This document shows, piece after piece, positions 32,824 to 41,668 of a stretch of 44,519 bases of DNA. Origin of the DNA: Hyphomicrobiales bacterium (GTDB lineage Bacteria > Pseudomonadota > Alphaproteobacteria > Rhizobiales > Rhizobiaceae). The notes under the pieces were generated by a model. The model worked only from the letters and a program-made list of their open reading frames with translations, was not told the origin of the DNA and made no database searches. Within the stretch, counting starts at the first letter, position 1; every line of letters begins with the position of its first letter. The translations under genes and the position numbers were made by a program. Location: contig UBTA01000032.1 of the NCBI GenBank assembly GCA_900468065.1, forward strand, positions 1 to 44,519, written 5' to 3'.

Positions 32824-33451
32824 TCAGCATACACGAATATGATTCTCGAACAGCCTTACGCCGGGAACCAACCAATCGGCCTGTTCCGCTGCCTGACGTT
32901 CGCTCCAAGTGTGGACGCCCCCCTCTAAGTTACCTGATCATGCGCCACATTGGCGTTGACCGCGGCCGCTTCAATGATTGCATGTCGCTGCAATGGGGCC
33001 TCTAGCCGATGTTCGCTATCAACGACATTTGCCTTCGGCTTGACTTGCAAAAGGTTCACAACGCCGACGACCGCACCGAGCTTCTTGACCGCGTCTTCCG
33101 CAGCTTGCCGCTGGAAATGCCACGGCACGTCCCTGGAGGGGGTGATCCAACCTTTGTCAACCTTGATGTCAACCGCGGCGTCGGGGAGTGCGGTATCCCA
33201 TGATATAGCGAGTGCTCTCGCTACGATCTCGTCGTCCGCATGGCGCTTGTGCCCGGGCCAGCGGATCTCGATCTCGCTGGCGACGGCCCGGACACCTTTG
33301 GGCAATCGACTCTGCCGTCAATTTTTTAGGCATAGGATTCCACGTGACCAGAAAGCGTTGCGATCCCGTCTTCGACAGCGACCCCGATCTGGACGGCGTC
33401 GAGGCTAGGATCGTATTCCAGTCCATCCAGGAGAATTTTTCGGTCGTCCAT
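32824..33451 (-). pseudogene. BON-domain (OsmY-like) protein with three frameshifts
   Basis: ATG 33451 (GGAG six bases upstream) starts MDDRKILLDGLEYDPSLDAVQIGVAVEDGIATLSGHVESYA, the first BON repeat. The frame breaks in the A run (plus-strand T run 33322-33327), again near 33300, and a third time near 32929 (missing T). Restored, it contains three BON repeats (GHVESYA, VPWHFQRQAAEDAVKKLGAVVGVVN, VHTWSERQAAEQA) and ends at 32824. OsmY-like proteins protect against envelope or osmotic stress; periplasmic export is usual but no signal is visible here. It shares the FixK box at 33523-33536 with the flavoprotein gene. Confidence 0.82.
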
Positions 33452-33522
33452 GTCTTACTCCATCCAATTAAGAGGCAGGATGCACCTCGCTTTCAAAGTG
33501 AACCAGGGGACGACAATATTCT

Positions 33523-33536
33523 TTGCGCTCGATCAA
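33523..33536. promoter_or_regulatory. FNR/FixK box TTGCG-CTCG-ATCAA
   Basis: Its centre is 61.5 bp before ATG 33591, which would put a class-II start (centre at -41.5) near 33571. It also lies ~72 bp upstream of the divergent BON gene start. Confidence 0.8.
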
Positions 33537-33590
33537 GGATGAGAGAGGCGATCCGCGTTAACCTCATATGCGTTAAAATGAGGAGGTTCT

Positions 33591-34049
33591 GTGATGACTT
33601 ACATCTTGAAAGATCTTGCCGAAGGAGAGTGCCGTGCGGTGCTTAGCAAAGCTCGTTTCGGCCACCTCGCCTGTTGCAAGGACGGTCAACCCTATGTAGT
33701 CCCAATCTATTTTGTCACCGATCAAGGCACGATCTACAGCTTTTCGATGCCGGGCAAGAAGGTCGAGTGGATGCGGTCGAACAACAATGTTTGCCTGCAG
33801 GTCGATGCGGAGGGTGAAGGCAAGGGATGGGGTAGCGTTATCGTCGAGGGTCGATTTGAAGAATATCCGGATACGGAAGCGTGGCATAACCAAAGACTGC
33901 ACGCCTGGTCGGTTTTACAGCAATATCCTGACTGGTGGGAGATAGGCGCGCTCAAGCCGGACGAACTGCCAATATCGTCAGCGTCTCCGCATCTCTTTTA
34001 CGGGATTGTCGTTCGAGAGATCCATGGACGCAGAGCGAGCCTAGACTAA
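33591..34049 (+). CDS. PPOX-class FMN-binding protein
   Basis: 152 residues of the pyridoxamine 5'-phosphate oxidase-like split-barrel family. Motifs: ILxxxRFGHLACCKDGQPYVVPIYFV, the standard first strands; SMPGKKVEWMRSNNNVCLQVDA at the FMN phosphate site; then WGSVIVEGRFEEYPD. Relatives bind FMN, F420 or heme and some detoxify nitro compounds. The start follows GAGGAGG. A FixK box stands at a spacing suited to direct activation, placing it in the low-oxygen set. Confidence 0.88.
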   Translation: MMTYILKDLAEGECRAVLSKARFGHLACCKDGQPYVVPIYFVTDQGTIYSFSMPGKKVEWMRSNNNVCLQVDAEGEGKGWGSVIVEGRFEEYPDTEAWHNQRLHAWSVLQQYPDWWEIGALKPDELPISSASPHLFYGIVVREIHGRRASLD

Positions 34050-34148
34050 ATGTTCGCCTGGGGACCGGGTGACCCGTCTCACAATATGCAGGTATCGAGG
34101 GTTGCGTAAGTTAATCTCGCACAGAGCCTCATGCATAGGAGACGGGCC

Positions 34149-34973
34149 ATGAACGAGACTATCACATATGTTGGTTTGGATGTTCACAAAGAGACGATCG
34201 CGGTAGCGCTTGCTGATGGCGGAGAGCGCGGTGACGTACGTGCGTTTGGCCAAATCGCCAACACCCCAGCGGCTCGCTCCCGCTTGCTGACTAAGCTGGT
34301 TCAGCCGGGTCGAGCCTTAAAATTCTGCTATGAAGCAGGTCCTTGCGGTTACGGTATCCAGCGACAGCTAGCGGATGCCGGGCACGATTGTGTGGTCGTT
34401 GCGCCGTCGTTGATTCCCAAAAAGCCCGGCGATCGTATCAAGACGGACCGTCGCGACGCCAACAATCTGGCGAGGTTACATCGCGCCGGGGAATTGACTG
34501 CGGTCTGGATCCCCGACACTGCCCATGAGGCGATGCGTGATTTGGTCCGGGCACGGCTTGCCGCGGCACGCAGCCTACGTCAGGCCCGACAGCAACTCAG
34601 TGGGTTTCTACTCCGACATGGCTTTCACTATAGCCGCCCAGCCTGGACACAGTTGCATCGACGTTGGTTGGTCGGTCTTCGCTTTGAGCAGCCAATCCAC
34701 AATATCGTGCTTGAGGACCATATCGCCACGATCGAGGCGGCAACCGAACGGCGCGATAGGCTAACGAAGCAGATCGAGAGCACGCTCAGTGACCGGTCAT
34801 TGGCCCCGGTGGTCGTCGCACTGCAATCGCTACGCGGCATGGCGCTGGTGACGGCGGCGACGGTCATTGCCGAACTCGGCGATCTGAGCCGCTTTACGAA
34901 CCCGCGCCAATTGATGGCGTATCTCGGGCTGGTGCCCTCAGAACGCTCAAGCGGTGGAACGCGGCGGCGCTGA
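34149..34973 (+). mobile_element. IS110-family transposase, 3'-truncated
   Basis: 274 residues. The N-terminal DEDD nuclease domain (YVGLDVHKETIAVAL...EAGPCGYGIQRQL...KTDRRDANNLARL) and the C-terminal transposase_20 domain (LQSLRGMALVTAATVIAELGDLSRFTNPRQLMAYLGLVPSERSSGGTRRR) are both recognisable. The usual continuation after GGTRR (GGITKxGN.xxRRxLVEAA) is missing, so ~60 residues and probably activity are lost. ATG 34149 follows AGGAGA. It sits between the flavoprotein gene and the second Usp gene and splits the oxygen-response cluster. Confidence 0.9.
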
Positions 34974-35430
34974 GCTGAACCCACCACTCAGGCCTAATCC
35001 AAGGAGGATATAGAAGTCAGAAAGCCATGTGCGCCTGGGCAAGGCTGGGGGCACGGTCACGGCAGGAGAACCCTCGACCCCACTATCAGCCGGTTATATT
35101 CCGATGCTGCTACCTAGACAGAGGACGCTCCGCGACGCATCAGGTCCGGCGGTAACCAACCCGCGTATCAGAGCATGATCAACCGTCGTTTATTTGACCG
35201 TGCCTCCTGCTTTCCCCAGGATGCATCCACACGAAACGCAACGTTCGGATGACCGAGCGATGAATTTTTCTATTCCTGCATCTTGTAACGGCGAACCTGA
35301 GAGTGGGCTAGTGAGAACCCGATATTGAGAGAGGCCGCCCAGATTTGCTTTTGGGCGGCCGATACATTTGTCGCGGTCCAGTGGACTGCTACTGCTTCTG
35401 CGATGCCCCTTTCCATCGCCGAAATACGGC
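34974..35430. other. IS110 downstream flank and hairpin
   Basis: No gene. The first ~200 bp are probably the rest of the truncated insertion. GGCCGCCCA (35333-35341) and TGGGCGGCC (35352-35360) form a perfect 9-bp hairpin ~70 bp beyond the stop of the minus-strand Usp gene. It could end that transcript, though no T-tract follows. Confidence 0.45.
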
Positions 35431-36267
35431 TTAATGAGCCAAAAACAGTGGGATCTTGGCCTCTTTCAACATCGAATGCGTCACCCCGCCGAACAAACGT
35501 TGTGCCAAACGCGGATGGTTATAGGCGCCCATAACAATCATGTCGGCAGACACGTCGATGGCGTGTTGCCGCAATGTCTCGTTGATGGGCCGTCCGCCAC
35601 CGGAAATGCGGTCAACCTCGACCTTGACGCCGTGCCGCGCGAGATACCGAGCGATGTCTGCGCCCGGCTCCTCTCCATTGCGGGAACTGGTAGCGAGGGG
35701 ATCGACCAGTGCGACGTGGACTTCACCGGCGCTCTTGAGAAAATCAAGGGACAGTTGGGCTGCGCGAGCTGCCTCGTCGCTGGAGTCCCAAGCGAGGAGG
35801 ACTGCCTTGGGCGTTGTGTGGATCTCGCGACCCGTGGGGTTGAGCAAGATCGGCGTTGGTGAATGGAAGAGCGCGCCGTCAATGACCTGTTTGCGAAACT
35901 GCTCATCGCGTGCGGCTTGAGGTCCAACCAAAACGATATCGGCATAAAGTGCGCGCACCGCGATATCATCCGCTGCCCAGGCGAATTCGGTATAGATGTC
36001 CTCGACGTCCCAGGAAATCTCGCTTTTTTCCAGCAATGATTTGATGTCACTTGCTGCGTTGTCAAGGTCCTCTATCTCGCGTTGCCGCTCTTCGACCCAT
36101 ACGGTGGAAATGACATCATACGTGCCGATGTAGGGAGCCGCTGCTCCCATGGATACCACGAGCGCAGTCAGGTGTGCTTGGTGCGTGTCACAGAATGTGA
36201 TGGCAATCTCCAGGTCTTCGTGGAATTTGGTGACATCGAGGACACCGAGAACTGTCTTGATCGTCAT
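35431..36267 (-). CDS. Universal stress protein, tandem UspA domains (2)
   Basis: 278 residues, two Usp domains. The C-terminal one has MGAYNHPRLAQRLFGGVTHSML, the ATP-binding G-2x-x-9x-G-T pattern with Asn replacing the second Gly; the N-terminal one is degenerate. It is paralogous to 31163-31984 (similar last ~50 residues, same length). ATG 36267 follows AGGAAAGG. A FixK box TTGAT-CTGG-CGCAA is centred 69 bp upstream. It lies 3' of the hybrid kinase gene but has its own promoter. Confidence 0.9.
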   Translation of the reverse strand: MTIKTVLGVLDVTKFHEDLEIAITFCDTHQAHLTALVVSMGAAAPYIGTYDVISTVWVEERQREIEDLDNAASDIKSLLEKSEISWDVEDIYTEFAWAADDIAVRALYADIVLVGPQAARDEQFRKQVIDGALFHSPTPILLNPTGREIHTTPKAVLLAWDSSDEAARAAQLSLDFLKSAGEVHVALVDPLATSSRNGEEPGADIARYLARHGVKVEVDRISGGGRPINETLRQHAIDVSADMIVMGAYNHPRLAQRLFGGVTHSMLKEAKIPLFLAH

Positions 36268-36328
36268 TGTCTGAGCCTTTCCTGTTTGAGGATCGTGCAG
36301 AGCATAGTCAAGACAGAGACGGGTTACA

Positions 36329-36342
36329 TTGATCTGGCGCAA
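36329..36342. promoter_or_regulatory. FNR/FixK box TTGAT-CTGG-CGCAA
   Basis: The reverse complement is TTGCG-CCAG-ATCAA, the same half-site pair as at 33523 and 40531. It is placed 62-75 bp before the Usp start at 36267, inside the gap to the kinase gene. Confidence 0.8.
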
Positions 36343-36412
36343 GGACGAGCGGTGACACGCCAAGCGTTACGCGCACCTCTTTCTCAGTCGATCACGTCAG
36401 CGTGTGGAGGAG

Positions 36413-38329
36413 TTATCTGTCTAGAAGCTGGCGTAAACGTACCGCCAGTTCGCGCGTCGTATAGGGCTTTTTGAGCCAGCTCGCGTTGTTCAGCAGGCTT
36501 CCGCTGGTAATCTCGGGCGATGCATACCCGGACGTCAGCAACACAGCAACATCGGGACGCCGTTCCTTGACCGCCTGCGCCAGCTGGTCGCCGGTCAGCG
36601 ATCCCGGCATTATGACATCAGTGAATACGAGGGCGATTTCTGGTGTTTGTTCGAAGAGGGCAAGCGCGTCAGTCCCGTTCTCCGCTTCCAACACCTGATA
36701 TCCCAGGTCTTTCAACCGAGAGACAGCCACCCGTCGGACACGCGGATCATCCTCAACGACGAGGACGAGTTCCTCGCCCGTCGGGAAAGCGACAACGTCG
36801 GTGCCGGGTGGACCGGCCGGGACGGCTGGGCCTTGTTGGACTGGCAAAAAGATTCGAACACTCGTTCCTTGGGCCGTTTCGCTGTAGAGTTGGATATGCC
36901 CACCAGACTGGCGGGCAAAACCATAGACCATGCTTAGTCCGAGCCCGGTTCCCGCACCGACGGCTTTGGTCGTGAAGAAGGGCTCAAATGCGCGTTGTTT
37001 GATTTCATCCGTCATGCCGGTCCCGGTATCGCTGACAGCGATGAGCACATATTCCCCTGTCCTGACATGGGGATACATCGCCGCATAATCGACATCGAGG
37101 GTTACGCGGCTGACCTCAATCGTAAGACGCCCGCCGTCCGGCATCGCGTCGCGACCATTCAGGGCAAGATTGAGGATTGCGTTTTGCAGCTGTGATGCAT
37201 CCACCAGGGCGAGATTGGCTGCGCCGGTCACAATGCTACGCAACTCCACTCTTTCCCCGAGCGTGCGCCTGAGAAGATCGGCAAAACCGTCGATCAGACG
37301 TCCCACATCTTCTAGCTTTGGATTGAGCGCCTGCCGGCGGCCAAAGGCAAGAAGCTGGCCGGTGATCTTCGCGCCATCGTCCGTGGCCAGTTGCGCCTCA
37401 CGGGCAAGGTAAAGGAGTTTTGGGTCTGAAAGCTTCGCCTCCAGCATTTCGAGATTGCCGCCGATGACAGTCAGCAGATTGTTGAAGTCGTGTGCAAGGC
37501 CGCCGGTCAGCTGACCGACAGCTTCCATCTTTTGCGCTTGGCGCAGTTCGTCCTCCATTCGATGACGACTCGTCAGGTCGCGAATAAAGCCCGTGAAAAT
37601 CCGCTCGCCGTTGGAGACCGCCTCGCCCACGGAAAGCTCCATTGGAAACAAAGTTCCGTCCTTTCGCAGGCCCGTGACCACCCGCCCATATCCGATAATG
37701 CGGCGTTCGCCGGTTTCCATGTAGCGAGAAAGGTAGCCATCGTGAGCGCCGCGATACGGCTCTGGCATCAAAACCTTGACGTTCAAACCACTCAGTTCCG
37801 CAGCTAGATAACCGAAAAGTCGTTCTGCCGCAGTACTGAAAGCCGTGATCTCCCCCCTTTCGTCGATGACGATCATCGCTTCTGGAACGGTAGCCAAAAT
37901 TGAGACCAAATGTGCCTCCCGCTGCGCGAGGTCTCCCTGCGCCTGTTTCAATGCAGTGATGTCATTGTTTGTCTGGAGAACGACCAAGGCCCCAGAGTGC
38001 TCCAAGATCACGGAGACGAAACGCGCAGCGATATAGAGATTGTGACCATCCTTGTGCCGGTGCTTGAGCTCCCCAGACCAGATGCCTGTCTCACGGAGCT
38101 TGTGACGGATGTCATCGATCGGTTCTGGAAAATCTGTGGCAAGAAGGTCATGCACGATCGCGCCGATCGCCTCGGCGCGGGACCATCCGTAAAGAGCCTC
38201 GCATCCCGTGGTCCAGCGCTCGATTACACCGTCGAAGCGATGAACAATGACGCTCGCTCCGCCGAAGATCCGTTCGATCTCGTCCAATCCGTGTTGGGTG
38301 ACCGTTTGTAACGCCTGGAATTGAGACAT
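36413..38329 (-). CDS. Hybrid FixL-like heme-PAS sensor kinase with receiver
   Basis: 638 residues. PAS 1 (~15-125) is generic. PAS 2 (~140-255) carries the FixL heme signature: [14 protein letters not shown] with proximal His 196, and [10 protein letters not shown] with the ligand-sensing Arg 216. The kinase core has the phospho-acceptor His 280 in [11 protein letters not shown] and ATPase motifs [17 protein letters not shown] and [13 protein letters not shown]-terminal receiver (~515-638) has EDD and phospho-acceptor Asp 571. No transmembrane segment: a soluble oxygen sensor. It matches hFixL of R. etli/R. leguminosarum in layout, although classical FixL has AHELNQPL at the His box. It lies 14 bp after the FixK-type gene, in one operon. 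Confidence 0.88.
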   Translation of the reverse strand: MSQFQALQTVTQHGLDEIERIFGGASVIVHRFDGVIERWTTGCEALYGWSRAEAIGAIVHDLLATDFPEPIDDIRHKLRETGIWSGELKHRHKDGHNLYIAARFVSVILEHSGALVVLQTNNDITALKQAQGDLAQREAHLVSILATVPEAMIVIDERGEITAFSTAAERLFGYLAAELSGLNVKVLMPEPYRGAHDGYLSRYMETGERRIIGYGRVVTGLRKDGTLFPMELSVGEAVSNGERIFTGFIRDLTSRHRMEDELRQAQKMEAVGQLTGGLAHDFNNLLTVIGGNLEMLEAKLSDPKLLYLAREAQLATDDGAKITGQLLAFGRRQALNPKLEDVGRLIDGFADLLRRTLGERVELRSIVTGAANLALVDASQLQNAILNLALNGRDAMPDGGRLTIEVSRVTLDVDYAAMYPHVRTGEYVLIAVSDTGTGMTDEIKQRAFEPFFTTKAVGAGTGLGLSMVYGFARQSGGHIQLYSETAQGTSVRIFLPVQQGPAVPAGPPGTDVVAFPTGEELVLVVEDDPRVRRVAVSRLKDLGYQVLEAENGTDALALFEQTPEIALVFTDVIMPGSLTGDQLAQAVKERRPDVAVLLTSGYASPEITSGSLLNNASWLKKPYTTRELAVRLRQLLDR

Positions 38330-38343
38330 CGCGGTTCTTCGGG

Positions 38344-39108
38344 TTATGCGCTGGCAAACTGGCGCGCGTCTACCTCATCATGCATATCGGCTCCGTCATG
38401 AAAAGCGTCAACTTCGCCGGCGAGTTCGCCGGCGAGCGTGATCAGCTTATCGATCATAATCCTGTATTGATGACGCCCCTCCGCCGTGATGACACCACGC
38501 GAAGCGAGGCTCGAAAAGGTTCGGGAGACGGTTTCGATCGTCAGGCCAAGGTAGTCTGCGATATCCTGACGTGTCATCGGCAGATCGAGCTGAGACACAA
38601 CGAAAGCTCTGCGATCACGTCGAGCTGTCAGGACAAGGAATGTGCATACGCGTTCCTCGGCCGACTTTGTCGCCAACAGGACCATCTGTTCCTGTGCCGC
38701 AGCCATTTCGTCGCTCAGTCGCGCAAAAAGACTAGGCCGGAGCTCCGGTGATTGGTTCATCCTTTGCTGGAAGCTCTGCCTGGAAAAACGCCGGACCCTC
38801 GTCTTCGTTACCGCCTCGGACCCATAGAGATACCGATCCATAAGCGAAATTCCAATCAGATCGCCGGCATACAGGAACCCCGTAATGACGCGGCGGCCGT
38901 CGGAGAGTATCTTGAACACCCTGACGAGACCCTCGACGATCTCGAACACGTGCTTTGCGGGATCACTTTGCCAGAAGATCGGCTGTCCCGGCTCGAATGT
39001 TTCGATAGGCTGCCTGTCGAAGACGCTTGCCAGGCTCGGCTTAAGGCGCGACGCCAGTGGAATGACGCTTTCGGAACGGGATTGACGGGCAATTTCACTC
39101 GGCACCAT
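38344..39108 (-). CDS. fixK: FixK-type Crp/Fnr transcriptional regulator
   Basis: 254 residues. The N-terminal cyclic-nucleotide-type beta roll (~25-140) is followed by the helix-turn-helix [24 protein letters not shown] (~178-201), whose E-x-x-S-R reads TTGAT-type half sites. The N-terminal cysteine cluster of FNR/FnrN is absent (the only Cys is near residue 155), so it is FixK-like and does not sense oxygen itself. ATG 39108 follows GGAGAGGAAGG. It is first gene of the fixK-hfixL operon and the obvious activator of the four boxes at 32105, 33523, 36329 and 40531. Symbol by class; orthology is not tested. Confidence 0.87.
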   Translation of the reverse strand: MVPSEIARQSRSESVIPLASRLKPSLASVFDRQPIETFEPGQPIFWQSDPAKHVFEIVEGLVRVFKILSDGRRVITGFLYAGDLIGISLMDRYLYGSEAVTKTRVRRFSRQSFQQRMNQSPELRPSLFARLSDEMAAAQEQMVLLATKSAEERVCTFLVLTARRDRRAFVVSQLDLPMTRQDIADYLGLTIETVSRTFSSLASRGVITAEGRHQYRIMIDKLITLAGELAGEVDAFHDGADMHDEVDARQFASA

Positions 39109-39192
39109 GACCTTCCTCTCCTGTTTGACGAGAGGAGTTCAACTGGTGCAGGTGACGAGCGAACGCCAAACATGTAATAGTGTGCGCGAAAT

Positions 39193-39208
39193 TGCAACAT
39201 TGTGTAAC
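39193..39208 (-). promoter_or_regulatory. Candidate FxkR site (K-box-like direct repeat)
   Basis: The minus strand reads GTTACA-CAAT-GTTGCA, a direct repeat 85-100 bp before the fixK start. As I recall, the R. etli FxkR target in fixK promoters is GTTACA-N4-GTTACA; this differs at one base. It lies between the divergent fixK and response-regulator genes. Confidence 0.5.
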
Positions 39209-39252
39209 AGGTACCGAACGACTTACATTTCACAGTGACCGAGCTTCCGGCC

Positions 39253-39966
39253 ATGCAGAACCTTCTTGTCATCGACGATGATTCACGAATCCGCGATATG
39301 CTGACCCGTTATTTCCAGGATGAGGGTTTCGGTGTGACGTCGGTCGCCGATGCATCCTCGATGCGCGCTTGTCTCGCGGGCAAAACGTTCGACGCCATTC
39401 TGCTCGATCTCGTCCTCCCCGGAGGCGATGACGGACTAGCGATCGCCAGAGAAATACGTCTCACGTCCGACATTCCGATCTTGATGCTGACGGGGCGTGA
39501 CGACGTCATCGATAGAATCGTCGGCCTGGAGATCGGGGCGGACGATTATATTGCCAAACCCTTTCACCTCAGGGAGGTGCTGGCGCGTCTTCGCACAGTG
39601 CTTCGGCGACGCGCCGCGATCAGCACCCCGAACGCAGATCCCAAGGATGACGTCCTTGTCTTCGAAACCTTTACGCTCGATATAGGCCGACGCCTTGCAG
39701 TGACTGCAAGCGGAGGCGAGATCGATTTGACAACGGGCGAATTCGACATGCTCGCGGTTCTGTGCAGCCACCCGAAACGTGTATATTCACGCGACACGCT
39801 GATGGAGCTCACTCGCGGCCGTAATCTTGATGCCTTTGACCGAAGCATCGACGCACAAGTTGGTCGCTTGAGAAAAAAGATAGAATCGGACCCGTCAAAA
39901 CCCGATCTGATCAAATCGGTCCGGGGCGTTGGCTACGTCTTCACCGGTAAACCTCTGTCCAGATAG
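39253..39966 (+). CDS. OmpR-family response regulator (FxkR-like)
   Basis: 237 residues. Receiver domain (1-120): acidic pocket DDD 8-10, phospho-acceptor Asp 52 (LLDLVLPG), Thr in MLTG and Lys in AKPF. Then an OmpR/PhoB winged helix (~135-235: LTTGEFDMLAVLCSHPKRVYSRDTLMEL, DRSIDAQVGRLRKKIE, RGVGYVF). A response regulator of this class divergent from fixK and next to a hybrid FixL corresponds to FxkR of R. etli, which replaces FixJ. ATG 39253 is used; GTG 39235 adds six residues. By analogy hFixL phosphorylates it and it activates fixK. Confidence 0.87.
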   Translation: MQNLLVIDDDSRIRDMLTRYFQDEGFGVTSVADASSMRACLAGKTFDAILLDLVLPGGDDGLAIAREIRLTSDIPILMLTGRDDVIDRIVGLEIGADDYIAKPFHLREVLARLRTVLRRRAAISTPNADPKDDVLVFETFTLDIGRRLAVTASGGEIDLTTGEFDMLAVLCSHPKRVYSRDTLMELTRGRNLDAFDRSIDAQVGRLRKKIESDPSKPDLIKSVRGVGYVFTGKPLSR

Positions 39967-39974
39967 CAGGACGA

Positions 39975-40424
39975 TTACTGGAGGATCATCTGAATCCCAT
40001 TATCCCAACGGCTGTAGTCCAATGGCCGCAGCCTTCGGCTCCAGTTGTCGGAGGCCGGCGTCCAAATGCGAATGCTCGTGCATTCCGCATTTTTGGCCCG
40101 GTCACGCAGCTGATCGAGGAGAGCCTTGGACACCCCGACGTCATCTGCGGCGCTTGCAACGACGAAGATGGGGACCTCGAGCATCCGGTTATGTGAAAAA
40201 TCCTCGCTGAGCCTGCACAAAGAAAGTCCCTGAATCACACCTATCGGATTGAGCGCAATCCATGCCTGCTCCCCTTGAACCACGAGGTCGGTTCGGCTCG
40301 CCAACTGAGTGCAGTATCGTCGCCAGGCCGCCAGATCGAGCGTCGAGGCGACGGGTTCGATCAACGGATAGACCCTGTCCACGTCAAGCGGCTTGACCTG
40401 TGTAATCGTATAAGTTGCTGGCAC
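39975..40424 (-). CDS. GNAT-like N-acetyltransferase family protein
   Basis: 149 residues from GTG 40424, preceded by AAGGAAAA. The layout resembles a degenerate GNAT fold: an opening strand/helix pair (VKPLDVDRVYPLIEPVASTL), a central beta region (EQAWIALNPIGVIQGLSLCRL), LEVPIFVVAS and a helix with VSKALLDQLRDRAKNAECTSIRIWTPA. The acetyl-CoA loop (Q/RxxGxG/A) is poorly kept, so activity is uncertain. It converges with the response regulator gene (8 bp apart) and starts ~107 bp from the FixK box at 40531. Confidence 0.6.
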   Translation of the reverse strand: MPATYTITQVKPLDVDRVYPLIEPVASTLDLAAWRRYCTQLASRTDLVVQGEQAWIALNPIGVIQGLSLCRLSEDFSHNRMLEVPIFVVASAADDVGVSKALLDQLRDRAKNAECTSIRIWTPASDNWSRRLRPLDYSRWDNGIQMILQ

Positions 40425-40530
40425 GAACGTTTTCCTTAACAGACGTCGAGCCCAACTCTGCGGCGCTTGCGACCGATGGGCTGACGTTCCGCGTCATTTG
40501 TTACGAAATCGGAAACGGCCATCATTTGCA

Positions 40531-40544
40531 TTGCGATAGATCAA
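40531..40544. promoter_or_regulatory. FNR/FixK box TTGCG-ATAG-ATCAA
   Basis: It stands in the divergent region between the GNAT-like gene and the P-type ATPase relic. A class-II start would fall near 40579, upstream of the ATPase reading frame. Confidence 0.75.
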
Positions 40545-40570
40545 TACCAGATCTTCGATTTTAAGTTGAA

Positions 40571-41331
40571 TTGGACATTCCAGGCCAAAACCGGGCAGAG
40601 CGCGTCCCTTGCGCGCCCCTCTTCGCAAGGACGAAAGATGCTTCCCAAGCAAGGCAACGAATTTCCGACAAGATGATGCGATCCCGTGGCGTCCTCTTGG
40701 TGCTGACGGCCTCTATGGGTTTGCTGACGGGAATAATCTATCTCATTGCGAGACGATCGGAGTTGGCCGCGCTGTCATTCATGGCGGGACCCCTTCCGGT
40801 CCTGTTGGCGCTCATTGTCCAGATTGTTCGATCGCTTCGCCAAGGCGACGCCGGGCTCGATATCGTCGCGGTATTATCGATGGCCGTCGCCCTCTCTTTT
40901 GGCGAGCATCTCGCCGCCAATGTCGTGGCGCTGATGTATGCCGGCGGGCAACTCCTTGAGAGTTTCGCCTCCAGCCGCGCGGCGCGCGAAATGACTGCTT
41001 TGATGGGTAGGGTCGCACACACGGCAATGCGTTATGCCGACGATGCGAGGAAGTGCCGATAACACACGTGCTGTCAGGCGACCGGTTGATGATCCGCCGC
41101 GGCGAGGTTCTGCCGGTCGACGATATGATCCTGTCCGGCGAGGCGACACTCGACGAGTCGGCACTGACGGGTGAGGCTGTACCAAAACGCCATTTTGTCG
41201 ACCAGGAAGTCTTGAGCGGCACGACGTCGGTGGGAGAGGTCTTCGATCTCGTCACCCTTCGTCCGGCCGCCGAAAGCACCTATGCCGCCGTCGTCCATTT
41301 GGTAGAAGCTGCCCAGCGAGCCACATCTCAC
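40571..41331 (+). pseudogene. Heavy-metal-type P-type ATPase, frameshifted and truncated
   Basis: The first part holds four hydrophobic segments (~40-130, GVLLVLTASMGLL...SFMAGPLPVLLALIV...LDIVAVLSMAVALSFGEHLAANVVALM), as in ZntA/CadA-type pumps. The frame breaks by one base near 41045. It continues with the actuator domain (VLSGDRLMIRRGEVLPVDD..., LDESALTGEAVP, the DESxLTGE phosphatase loop) and ends near 41331 in VEAAQRATSH. The CPx helix, the DKTGT phosphorylation site and the nucleotide domain are all gone. It was probably a FixK-controlled cation pump; it cannot work now. Confidence 0.82.
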
Positions 41332-41668
41332 TGCGAACAGGCCCCCAGGTGTTGCAGATCAAGCGCCCTCCCCTTGTTATGGCGATTTCCTCCACCGACA
41401 GGGTGTCGGTCGTCAACTGCTGCAGGCGGGCGATGTCGGCAGGGGAGCAGGTTTGCGGTTCGTCGGGGCCGAGTTGGTCCAGCGCTGCGCGGGCCCGTGA
41501 AATATTGAGGTCACCGCGCTTGAGCGTCCAGTCGGCGTAGTCGGCCAAATGCTGGCGCTCCAATGCGAATGCGCGTTCTCGAGAGACGTAGAAGGCTGCC
41601 AGCAGCGGTAGAGCGCCGGCGCAAATTGCCAGTCCTAACACAATTGTCAGAATACGTTTTCGCCGCAC
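41331..41668 (-). pseudogene. CSS-motif c-di-GMP phosphodiesterase, N-terminal fragment
   Basis: GTG 41668 follows GAGGA with 7-bp spacing. The fragment has an N-terminal membrane helix (RILTIVLGLAICAGALPLLAAFYV) and the periplasmic CSS domain signature: TCSPADIARLQQL, then TLSVEEIAITRGGRLICNTWG. In intact proteins this redox-sensing domain is followed by a second helix and an EAL phosphodiesterase domain; both are missing because the homology ends at about 41331, exactly where the oppositely oriented P-type ATPase stops. It is a deletion-junction fragment. Confidence 0.75.

Noticed and set aside
33120..33190. TTGTCAACC...TTGATGTCAA as another FixK box
   Set aside because: The half sites are not at N4 spacing, and the sequence lies inside the BON coding region.
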